The notes under the pieces: model-generated
Database searches by the model: none
Told to the model about the DNA's origin: nothing
The model's input: the letters and a program-made list of their open reading frames with translations, nothing else
In this document: positions 6,046 through 13,097 of the stretch, piece by piece
Position numbering within the stretch: position 1 is the first letter of the stretch
Layout: each line of letters starts with the position of its first letter
Source: an uncultured Eubacteriales bacterium
Lineage (GTDB): Bacteria > Bacillota > Clostridia > Oscillospirales > Oscillospiraceae
Direction of reading: 5' to 3'
DNA: 18,813 nt
Assembly (NCBI GenBank): GCA_958427375.1
Contig: CAUABY010000012.1
Coordinates: forward strand, 1 to 18,813
Position numbers and translations under genes: made by a program

Positions 6046-6723
6046 ATGGAATTAGTATACACGGGAAAGACCAAGAACGTTTATTCCCTTGAAAACGGCA
6101 ACTACCTGCTCAAGTTCAAAGACGACTGCACCGGCAAGGACGGCAAGTTTGACCCCGGCGAGAACTCCGTCGGCCTGACCATTGAGGGCGTGGGCCGTGT
6201 CAATCTGCGCATGTCCGTATACTTCTTTGAGAAGCTCAAGGCCGCCGGCATCAAGACTCACTATGTCTCCGCAAACCTTGACGACTGCACTATGGAGGTT
6301 CTGCCTGCCCGCGTGTTCGGCCACGGTCTGGAGGTCATCTGCCGCCGCAAGGCCGTTGGCAGCTTTATCCGCCGCTATGGCGAGTACATCGAAAACGGCG
6401 CAGACCTGCCCTGCTATGTCGAGACCACCTTCAAAGACGATGCCAAGGGCGACCCCCTCGTGACCAAGGACGCGCTTGTGGCACTCGGCGTTATGACCGA
6501 CGCGCAGTATGACTCACTCAAGGAGCAGACCCAGCGCATCACCATGCTCGTTCAGGAAGAGATGGAAAAGCGCGGCATGGATTTGTACGACATCAAGTTT
6601 GAGTTCGGTTATGTTGGCGACGAGGTCATCCTCATCGACGAGATAGCCTCCGGCAACATGCGCGTTTATAAGAACGGCGAGTACATCGAGCCGATGACGC
6701 TCTCCGAGCTCTTCTTTGCCTGA
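6046..6723 (+). CDS. purC: SAICAR synthetase (PurC)
   Basis: An ATP-dependent ligase joining carboxy-AIR to aspartate to form SAICAR. It has 225 residues, slightly short of the common 230-240. The N-terminal TGKTKNVY and the LKFKDDCTGKDGKF region match the ATP-binding part. DIKFEFGYVGDEVILIDEI (residues ~183-201) is the family C-terminal signature, though the usual PDS/PDT stretch reads ASGN here, as in a clostridial sub-branch. An AGGAGAG site precedes the ATG. The stop overlaps the next ATG by one base (TGATG), so translation of the PurF-like gene should be coupled. Confidence 0.95.
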   Translation: MELVYTGKTKNVYSLENGNYLLKFKDDCTGKDGKFDPGENSVGLTIEGVGRVNLRMSVYFFEKLKAAGIKTHYVSANLDDCTMEVLPARVFGHGLEVICRRKAVGSFIRRYGEYIENGADLPCYVETTFKDDAKGDPLVTKDALVALGVMTDAQYDSLKEQTQRITMLVQEEMEKRGMDLYDIKFEFGYVGDEVILIDEIASGNMRVYKNGEYIEPMTLSELFFA

Positions 6724-8144
6724 TGGGCGGTTTCTTCGGCGCTATCTCAAAGCGCAGTACCGTGATGGACGTGTTCTTCGGCACTGACTATCACTCCCAC
6801 CTTGGCACCCGCCGCGCGGGCATGGTCATGCACGACGAGAAGGACGGCTTCCAGCGGCAGATTCACAACATTGAAAATTCCCCTTTCCGCACGAAGTTTG
6901 AAAATGATTTGACGGATTTCCACGGCAACAGCGGCATCGGCTGCATAAGTGACACCGACCCTCAGCCGCTGCTTGTGCGCTCGCACCTGGGGCTGTACGC
7001 CATATGCACCGTCGGCATCATCACAAACTCCGCAAAGCTTATTGAAAAATACTTCTCCGACCACGGGCACCAGTTCATGGCAATGAGCTCCGGCGCGGTG
7101 AACTCCACGGAGCTTATCGCGGCGCTCATAAACCAGAAGGACAGCCTGGTGGAGGGCATACGCCACGCGCAGGATGAGATTGAGGGCTCCGCCACCATAC
7201 TCATCCTCACCAAGGACAGCATCATTGCCGCCCGTGACAGGCTGGGGCGGCTGCCGGTACTCGTGGGCAAAAACGACGAGGGCTGCTGCGTGTCGTTTGA
7301 GTCCTTTGCCTATCACAAGTTAGGCTATGACGACGCGCACGAGCTTGGCCCGCGCGAGATAGTGCGTCTGACCGCCGACGGCTGGGAGACGCTCTCACCG
7401 CCGAGTGATGAAATGCGTATATGCGCCTTTCTCTGGACCTATTACGGCTACCCCAACTCCGACTATGAGGGCAGAAACGTTGAGCTTGTGCGCTATCGCA
7501 ACGGTGAGCTGATGGCCGAGGCCGAGGCCAGACGCGGCGTTCTGCCGGATGTGGACTATGTGGCGGGCGTGCCCGACACGGGCATCCCCCACGCCATAGG
7601 CTATGCAAACCAGTGCCACAAGCCTTTTGCAAGACCATTTGTCAAGTATACGCCGACGTGGCCGCGCTCTTTCATGTCCTCAAATCAGGCTGTACGAAGT
7701 AAGGTCGCAAAGATGAAGCAGATACCCGTGCCGGGGCTTATAGAGGGCAAGAAGCTCCTCTTTATTGATGACTCCATCGTGCGCGGCACGCAGCTTCAGG
7801 AGACGGTTGAATTCCTCTATGAGTCCGGCGCAAAGGAAGTACATATGCGCTCAGCCTGCCCGCCTGTCATGTACGGCTGCAAGTACTTAAACTTCTCCCG
7901 CAGTAATTCCGACATGGAGCTCATCGCCCGCCGCACTGTGCAGGCGCTTGAGGGCGACGAGGGGCAAAAGCACCTTGAGGAATACGCAGACGCCAATACC
8001 GAGCGCGGCCAGTGCCTGCTGCACAGCATCTGCGACAAGCTCGGCTTCAGCTCGCTCGGCTATCAGTCGCTGGACGGACTGCTTGATGCCATCGGCATCG
8101 ACCGCAGCAAGGTCTGCACCTACTGCTGGAACGGCAAAGAGTAA
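6723..8144 (+). CDS. purF: PurF homologue (amidophosphoribosyltransferase) with degenerate glutaminase site
   Basis: A 473-residue PurF-family protein. Canonical PurF makes phosphoribosylamine from PRPP and glutamine, using an N-terminal Cys to release ammonia. Here mature CGIFG is replaced by GGFFG (2-6). By-eye alignment with Bacillus PurF also shows loss of the VRYST arginine (GCISDT, 73-78), the HNGN motif (TVGI, 96-99) and the SDTE aspartate (NSTE, 127-130). The synthase half is intact: the flexible-loop region RSFMSSNQAVR (315-325) and the PRPP loop FIDDSIVRGT (347-356). Cys234, Cys386, Cys465 and Cys468 match the four Fe-S ligands of the Bacillus-type enzyme. It lies between purC and purM, where purF is expected. 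It may use free ammonia or a partner glutaminase. Family membership is secure; glutamine use is doubtful. Confidence 0.9.
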   Translation: MGGFFGAISKRSTVMDVFFGTDYHSHLGTRRAGMVMHDEKDGFQRQIHNIENSPFRTKFENDLTDFHGNSGIGCISDTDPQPLLVRSHLGLYAICTVGIITNSAKLIEKYFSDHGHQFMAMSSGAVNSTELIAALINQKDSLVEGIRHAQDEIEGSATILILTKDSIIAARDRLGRLPVLVGKNDEGCCVSFESFAYHKLGYDDAHELGPREIVRLTADGWETLSPPSDEMRICAFLWTYYGYPNSDYEGRNVELVRYRNGELMAEAEARRGVLPDVDYVAGVPDTGIPHAIGYANQCHKPFARPFVKYTPTWPRSFMSSNQAVRSKVAKMKQIPVPGLIEGKKLLFIDDSIVRGTQLQETVEFLYESGAKEVHMRSACPPVMYGCKYLNFSRSNSDMELIARRTVQALEGDEGQKHLEEYADANTERGQCLLHSICDKLGFSSLGYQSLDGLLDAIGIDRSKVCTYCWNGKE

Positions 8145-8184
8145 ATATACAAAAAAGTAACATCAACATATAAGGAGAGGCAAC

Positions 8185-9225
8185 ATGAGCAACAGTCATT
8201 CCAATTCATACGCTGCCGCCGGTGTGGATATCACAGCCGGCTACAGGGCGGTGGAGCTGATGAAAAGTCACATCGCCCGCACCATGACCGAGGGAGTCTG
8301 TTCCGACATAGGCGGTTTCGGCGGCCTTTTCGAGCTGAATCTGACCGGCATGGAAAAGCCGGTGCTCGTCAGCGGTACTGACGGCGTGGGCACCAAGCTG
8401 AAACTGGCCTTCCTCATGGACAAGCATGACACTGTGGGCATAGACTGCGTTGCGATGTGTGTCAACGACATTATCTGCTCCGGCGCGATGCCACTGTTTT
8501 TCCTCGACTATATCGCCTGCGGTAAAAACCAGCCTGAGCGCATTGCCCAGATAGTCTCCGGCGTGGCAGAGGGCTGTGTGCAGAGCGGCGCGGCGCTCAT
8601 CGGCGGCGAGACCGCTGAGATGCCCGGCTTTTACCCCGAAGACGAGTACGACTTAGCGGGCTTCTCCGTGGGCATTGTGGACAAAAAGAACATCATCGAC
8701 AACAGCCGCATGGCCGCGGGCGACGTGCTTATAGCTCTGCCCTCCAGCGGCGTACACTCCAATGGCTTCTCCCTTGTGCGCAAGGTGTTTGATGTGGAGA
8801 GAAGCGATATCAAAACCCCGCTTGAAAGCCTTGGCGGCAAGAGCATCGGCGAGACGCTCCTGACCCCCACCAAAATCTATGTAAAGCCCATGCGCGAGCT
8901 GTTTAAGGCCGTGGACGTCAAGGGCGTTTCCCACATCACGGGCGGCGGCTTCTATGAGAACATCCCGCGCAGCATCCCCGACGGCCTCGGCGCTGTGGTG
9001 GACCGCGCCGCCGTGCGCGTGCTGCCCGTCTTTGAGCTGATTGAAAAGACCGGCGGCATACCTGAGCGCGATATGTTCAACACATTTAACATGGGCGTTG
9101 GCATGAGCGTCATCGTGCCTGAGCAGGAGGCCGACAAGGCGCTTTCCATCCTGCGCGCAAACGGCGAGGATGCCTATGTCATCGGCTGCGTGGCCGCGAG
9201 TGAGGATAAGGTGCGCATATGCTGA
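8185..9225 (+). CDS. purM: Phosphoribosylformylglycinamidine cyclo-ligase (AIR synthetase, PurM)
   Basis: An ATP-dependent cyclisation of FGAM to aminoimidazole ribonucleotide in the cytoplasm, normally by a homodimer. The 346-residue length is normal. Motifs include GTDGVGTK (64-71), DCVAMCVNDIICSGAMPLFF (87-106) and HITGGGFYENIPR (250-262), all characteristic of the PurM ATP-binding fold. AAGGAGAGG sits a few bases before the ATG. The 40-nt gap from the PurF-like gene holds no other signal. The end overlaps purN by 7 nt, a coupling arrangement. Confidence 0.97.
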   Translation: MSNSHSNSYAAAGVDITAGYRAVELMKSHIARTMTEGVCSDIGGFGGLFELNLTGMEKPVLVSGTDGVGTKLKLAFLMDKHDTVGIDCVAMCVNDIICSGAMPLFFLDYIACGKNQPERIAQIVSGVAEGCVQSGAALIGGETAEMPGFYPEDEYDLAGFSVGIVDKKNIIDNSRMAAGDVLIALPSSGVHSNGFSLVRKVFDVERSDIKTPLESLGGKSIGETLLTPTKIYVKPMRELFKAVDVKGVSHITGGGFYENIPRSIPDGLGAVVDRAAVRVLPVFELIEKTGGIPERDMFNTFNMGVGMSVIVPEQEADKALSILRANGEDAYVIGCVAASEDKVRIC

Positions 9226-9854
9226 GGGCGAGAATAGCCGTGCTCGTCTCAGGCGGCGGCACGAATCTGCAGGCACTTATCGACGCGGAAAAAAGCGGAG
9301 CGCTGCACAGCGGAAGCATCAGCCTTGTTGTATCCAACAAGGCTGATGCCTATGCGCTTGAGCGGGCACGGATGGCGGATATACCTGCTGTGACCCTGCT
9401 TCGCGCTGACTGCGGCGGGCAGGAGGGCTTTGAGGCGGAGCTTACCGCCCTTCTGGAGCGGGAGAAAATAGACCTTGTCATTCTGGCCGGGTTTATGAGC
9501 ATACTCGGCGAAAGCTTTACCCGCCGATTTGAAAACCGCATACTCAATGTCCACCCCTCGCTCATCCCCTCGTTCTGCGGCAAGGGCTTTTACGGCCTGC
9601 ACGTACACGAGGCCGCGCTTGCTTACGGCGTGAAGGTCACGGGGGCGACAGTCCATTTCGTAAACGAGATACCCGACGGCGGGCGCATCATATTGCAAAA
9701 AGCCGTTGACATCCTGCCCGGCGACACCCCGGAGAGCCTGCAAAAGCGCGTGATGGAGCAGGCGGAGTGGAAAATCCTGCCCGCGGCGGCAGAGATGGTT
9801 TCCGCTGAAATAATATCTGACGGGATTAACTCCCGCCATCTAAGGGAGAACTGA
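9219..9854 (+). CDS. purN: Phosphoribosylglycinamide formyltransferase (GART, PurN)
   Basis: Transfers the formyl group of 10-formyl-THF to GAR, giving FGAR. The 211-residue length is normal. The N-terminus VLVSGGGTNLQALID binds the substrate phosphate. The catalytic triad is visible as Asn110 and His112 in NVHPSLIPSF and Asp153 in IPDGG, matching N106/H108/D144 of the E. coli enzyme. A short insertion (FCGKGFYGLHVHEA) follows the NVHPSL motif. It depends directly on 10-formyl-THF made by Fhs, encoded at the operon end. A perfect 15-bp inverted repeat lies inside the coding sequence (9316-9349). Confidence 0.97.
   Translation: MLRARIAVLVSGGGTNLQALIDAEKSGALHSGSISLVVSNKADAYALERARMADIPAVTLLRADCGGQEGFEAELTALLEREKIDLVILAGFMSILGESFTRRFENRILNVHPSLIPSFCGKGFYGLHVHEAALAYGVKVTGATVHFVNEIPDGGRIILQKAVDILPGDTPESLQKRVMEQAEWKILPAAAEMVSAEIISDGINSRHLREN
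9316..9349. repeat. 15-bp perfect inverted repeat inside purN
   Basis: GCATCAGCCTTGTTG (9316-9330) and CAACAAGGCTGATGC (9335-9349) are exact reverse complements separated by TATC. The mRNA would form a very stable hairpin. No T-run follows, so it is not a terminator. A perfect 15-bp stem is very unlikely by chance, yet it lies inside the conserved SNKADAY-type coding segment of purN. Confidence 0.9.
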
Positions 9855-9858
9855 AAGC

Positions 9859-10578
9859 ATGGATATTTACAAGATAAATAAAATTGATGAGCTCATCAAG
9901 GGCAACCCCTATGTGGGGCGCGGCATAGTCCTTGGCCGCAGCGCGGACGGGGAGAAGGCCGTCAGTGCCTATTTCATCATGGGGCGCAGTGCCAACAGCC
10001 GCAACCGCGTGTTCACTCTGCGCGGCGGCGAGCTCTTTACCGAGCCTTTTGACGCGAGCAAGGTGGAGGATCCCAGCCTCATCATCTATGCCGCTATCCG
10101 CAGTCTTGGCGGCAAGCTCATCGTAACAAACGGTGACCAGACGGACACCATATATGACGGGCTCAAGGCCGGGCTGAGCTTCTCTCAGGCGCTCTCCCAG
10201 CGCGAGTTTGAGCCGGACGCGCCCAATCTCACACCGCGCATCAGCGGCCTTGTCAGCTTTGACGAGGGCGCGCTCAGCTACCAGATGAGCATCCTCAAAA
10301 GCGCCGACGCAGAGGGAAGCGCCTGCTGCCGCTACACCTTTGATTACCCCGCGCTGCCGGGGTTAGGTCACTTCATCCACACCTATGTGACCGACGGCAA
10401 TCCCATTCCGACATTCCAGGGCGAGCCGGAGCGCGTGGCTGTGCCAGACAGCATTGACGAGTTCACCGACAGCCTCTGGACCGCGCTCGACGAGAACAAC
10501 AAGATTTCCCTCTATGTGAGATATACCGACATCAAGACCGGCGCGTATGACGAGCGCCTTATCAACAAGAATAAATAA
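9859..10578 (+). CDS. purO: IMP cyclohydrolase, archaeal PurO type
   Basis: A 239-residue protein resembling the PurO-type IMP cyclohydrolase family, which closes FAICAR to IMP as the last step of the pathway. Recognisable stretches are NPYVGRGIVLGRS (16-28), the YAAIRSLGGKLIVTNGDQTD segment (77-96) and TPRISGLV. In most bacteria this step is done by the N-terminal domain of bifunctional PurH; the next gene encodes only the transformylase part, which supports the assignment. GGAG (9845-9848) lies 10 nt before the ATG, and only 4 nt separate it from purN. Family assignment by eye is good; the functional role follows from context. Confidence 0.88.
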   Translation: MDIYKINKIDELIKGNPYVGRGIVLGRSADGEKAVSAYFIMGRSANSRNRVFTLRGGELFTEPFDASKVEDPSLIIYAAIRSLGGKLIVTNGDQTDTIYDGLKAGLSFSQALSQREFEPDAPNLTPRISGLVSFDEGALSYQMSILKSADAEGSACCRYTFDYPALPGLGHFIHTYVTDGNPIPTFQGEPERVAVPDSIDEFTDSLWTALDENNKISLYVRYTDIKTGAYDERLINKNK

Positions 10579-10599
10579 CTCTACTATATAAATACATCG

Positions 10600-10618
10600 T
10601 GCCGCGCAAAATGCGGCA
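10600..10618 (+). promoter_or_regulatory. Small hairpin next to the transformylase RBS
   Basis: TGCCGC (10600-10605) pairs with GCGGCA (10613-10618) around GCAAAAT. The 3' arm lies directly before the GGAG (10623-10626) of the transformylase gene and overlaps the 20-nt repeat. No T-run follows. It could tune translation or mRNA stability within the 54-nt intercistronic gap. Confidence 0.4.
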
Positions 10619-10631
10619 GAATGGAGATTAT
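10612..10631 (+). repeat. 20-nt RBS-containing repeat, operon copy
   Basis: Matches 153-172 at 19 of 20 positions and is the reverse complement of 101-120 at 19 of 20. It contains the GGAG used by the AICAR transformylase gene. The two loci are about 10 kb apart and otherwise unrelated. Confidence 0.6.
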
Positions 10632-10632
10632 A

Positions 10633-11808
10633 ATGACAGAGCTGGAACTTAAATATGGCTGCAACCCCAACCAGAAGCCTTCCCGTATTTTTATGAAGTC
10701 GGGCGAGCTGCCCATCACCGTGCTCAACGGCAAGCCCGGCTACATCAACCTGCTGGACGCTTTCAATTCATGGCAGCTCGTTCGTGAGCTTAGGGCCGCC
10801 ACAGGCCTGCCCTCCGCCGCGTCTTTCAAGCATGTGTCTCCCGCCGGCGCGGCTGTCGGCCTGCCCCTGAGCGAGACGGACAGGAAGATATACTTTGTCG
10901 AGCAGGAGGGCGAGCTTTCACCCATCGCCTGCGCCTACATCCGCGCGCGCGGCGCTGACCGCCTGTGCTCCTATGGCGACTGGGCGGCGCTGAGCGACGT
11001 GTGCGACGCGGACACCGCAAACTACCTCAAGGGCGAGGTTTCCGACGGCATCATAGCCCCTGGATACACTGAAGAGGCGCTTGCCATCCTGCGTGAGAAG
11101 AAAAAGGGCGCATACAACGTTGTTCAGATTGACGCAAATTACGTCCCCGCCGAGATTGAGCAGAAAGACGTTTTCGGCATCACCTTTGAGCAGGGACGCA
11201 ATAACTACAGCGTCAACCGCGGGCAGCTTGAAAATATCGTCACCGTGAATAAGCAGCTCCCTGAGCACGCGGCAATTGATATGATGGTCGCGCTCATCAC
11301 GCTCAAATACACCCAGTCCAACTCCGTTTGCTATGTCAAGGATGGTCAGGCCATCGGCGTGGGCGCCGGTCAGCAAAGCCGCATCCACTGCACGCGCCTT
11401 GCCGGCAACAAGGCAGACAACTGGTATCTCCGCCAGCACCCAATGGTACTCGGCCTGCGGTTTGTTGACGATATCCGCCGCCCGGACAGAGACAACGCGA
11501 TTGACATCTACACCTCCGACGAATATATGGATGTGCTTGCCGAGGGCGAGTGGCAGAAGTGGTTCAAGGTCAAGCCTGAGGTGCTCACCGCCGAGGAAAA
11601 GCGCCGCTGGATTGCCACCCAGAGCGGCGTCACCTGCGGTAGCGACGCCTTCTTCCCCTTTGGCGATAATGTGAAGCGCGCGTACAAGAGCGGCGTGCAG
11701 TACATCGCAGAGCCCGGCGGAAGCATACGCGACGACAATGTGATTGAGACGGCGGACAGCTATGGCATGGTGATGTGCTTCACCGGCATGCGCCTGTTCC
11801 ACCATTGA
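10633..11808 (+). CDS. AICAR transformylase, stand-alone (PurH C-terminal type)
   Basis: Transfers a formyl group from 10-formyl-THF to AICAR, producing FAICAR. At 391 residues it lacks the MGS-like cyclohydrolase domain of bifunctional PurH and belongs to the separate transformylase branch found in some anaerobes. SFKHVSPAGAA contains Lys66-His67, matching the catalytic Lys-His pair of PurH. GVGAGQQSRIHCTRLAGNKA is the second signature. The ATG at 10633 is preferred over 10621 because GGAG (10623-10626) is 6 nt upstream of it. Together with the preceding PurO-type gene it replaces PurH. Its substrate AICAR is the precursor of ZTP, so poor flux here should feed back on the operon riboswitch. 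Confidence 0.94.
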   Translation: MTELELKYGCNPNQKPSRIFMKSGELPITVLNGKPGYINLLDAFNSWQLVRELRAATGLPSAASFKHVSPAGAAVGLPLSETDRKIYFVEQEGELSPIACAYIRARGADRLCSYGDWAALSDVCDADTANYLKGEVSDGIIAPGYTEEALAILREKKKGAYNVVQIDANYVPAEIEQKDVFGITFEQGRNNYSVNRGQLENIVTVNKQLPEHAAIDMMVALITLKYTQSNSVCYVKDGQAIGVGAGQQSRIHCTRLAGNKADNWYLRQHPMVLGLRFVDDIRRPDRDNAIDIYTSDEYMDVLAEGEWQKWFKVKPEVLTAEEKRRWIATQSGVTCGSDAFFPFGDNVKRAYKSGVQYIAEPGGSIRDDNVIETADSYGMVMCFTGMRLFHH

Positions 11809-11822
11809 TGAAGGAGAGTGCC

Positions 11823-13097
11823 ATGAAGCTTTTAGTTGTCGGCGGCGGTGGCCGCGAGCACGCCATAATCAAAAAGCTGAAAGCAAATCCCAATGTCAGC
11901 AAAATATACGCCCTGCCCGGTAACGGCGGCATAGCCGCGGATGCGGAGTGCGTCCCCATCGGCGCAAAGGATATTGAGGCCATCACCGCCTTTGCCGTGG
12001 AGCGGCAGGTGGATTACGCCGTGGTCGCGCCCGATGACCCGCTGGTGCTCGGCGCGGTGGACGCACTCAGTGCAAAGGGCATACCCTGCTTTGGCCCCAC
12101 CGCCGCCGCGGCGGAAATTGAGGGAAGCAAGGTCTTTGCAAAAGAGCTGATGAAAAAATACGGCATACCCACAGCCGCGTATGAGAGCTTTGACGAACTT
12201 CAGCCCGCGCTGGACTATGTGGCCAGCGCGCCGATGCCGATAGTCGTCAAGGCGGACGGGCTCGCGCTCGGCAAGGGCGTCATCATCGCCCAGACCCGCG
12301 AGGAGGCGCGCGAGGCGCTCGTCTCCATGATGGAGGACGGCAAGTTCGGCAAGAGCGGCAGCCGCGTTGTGATTGAGGAGTTTCTCACCGGCCCTGAGGT
12401 ATCGGTTCTGTCCTTTACAGACGGGGAGACCGTTGTTCCCATGGTGTCGTCCATGGACCATAAGCGCGCACGCGACAACGACGAGGGGCTCAATACCGGC
12501 GGCATGGGCACCGTCGCGCCGAACCCCTATTATACCGAGGCTGTCGCCGCGCGGTGCATGGAGGAAATCTTCCTGCCCACCATCCGCGCCATGAAGGCCG
12601 AGGGCCGGCCTTTCAAGGGCTGTCTGTATTTTGGCCTCATGCTCACCCCCAAGGGACCGAAGGTCATTGAGTATAACTGCCGCTTCGGCGACCCGGAGAC
12701 ACAGGTGGTGCTCCCTCTGCTTGAAAGCGACCTTTTGACCGTTATGCAGGCCACAACGAACGGCACCCTTGCCCGGACCGAGGTTCGCTTCTCCGATAAG
12801 TCCGCCTGCTGTGTAATCCTGGCGTCCGACGGCTATCCGCAGAAGTACGAGTCCGGCTTTGAGCTTGATATCGCGCCTGAAGCCCTGCCCCACGCGTATG
12901 TTGCCGGTGCGAAGCTTGTTGACGGCAGGCTCGTCACCAGCGGCGGCCGCGTCATCGGCCTTACCGCCGTGGCCGACAGCCTGCCGCAGGCTATAGACAG
13001 CGCGTATGAGCTCGCGGGTAAGGTGCATTTTGAAAACGCCTACTGCCGCCGCGATATCGGCGCGCGGGCAATGAAAGCATTCAAGGAGGTGGACTGA
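11823..13097 (+). CDS. purD: Phosphoribosylamine-glycine ligase (GARS, PurD)
   Basis: An ATP-grasp ligase joining phosphoribosylamine to glycine. The 424-residue length is normal. The N-terminus MKLLVVGGGGREHAI is the family signature. ATP-grasp regions include the GSKVFAKELMKKYGIPTA segment and DHKRARDNDEGLNTGGMG (from residue 212). The start at 11823 is set by AGGAG (11812-11816) 6 nt upstream; an in-frame extension to 11775 would overlap the transformylase gene without a Shine-Dalgarno. The stop overlaps purL by one base. It uses the unstable product of the PurF-like enzyme. Confidence 0.97.
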   Translation: MKLLVVGGGGREHAIIKKLKANPNVSKIYALPGNGGIAADAECVPIGAKDIEAITAFAVERQVDYAVVAPDDPLVLGAVDALSAKGIPCFGPTAAAAEIEGSKVFAKELMKKYGIPTAAYESFDELQPALDYVASAPMPIVVKADGLALGKGVIIAQTREEAREALVSMMEDGKFGKSGSRVVIEEFLTGPEVSVLSFTDGETVVPMVSSMDHKRARDNDEGLNTGGMGTVAPNPYYTEAVAARCMEEIFLPTIRAMKAEGRPFKGCLYFGLMLTPKGPKVIEYNCRFGDPETQVVLPLLESDLLTVMQATTNGTLARTEVRFSDKSACCVILASDGYPQKYESGFELDIAPEALPHAYVAGAKLVDGRLVTSGGRVIGLTAVADSLPQAIDSAYELAGKVHFENAYCRRDIGARAMKAFKEVD

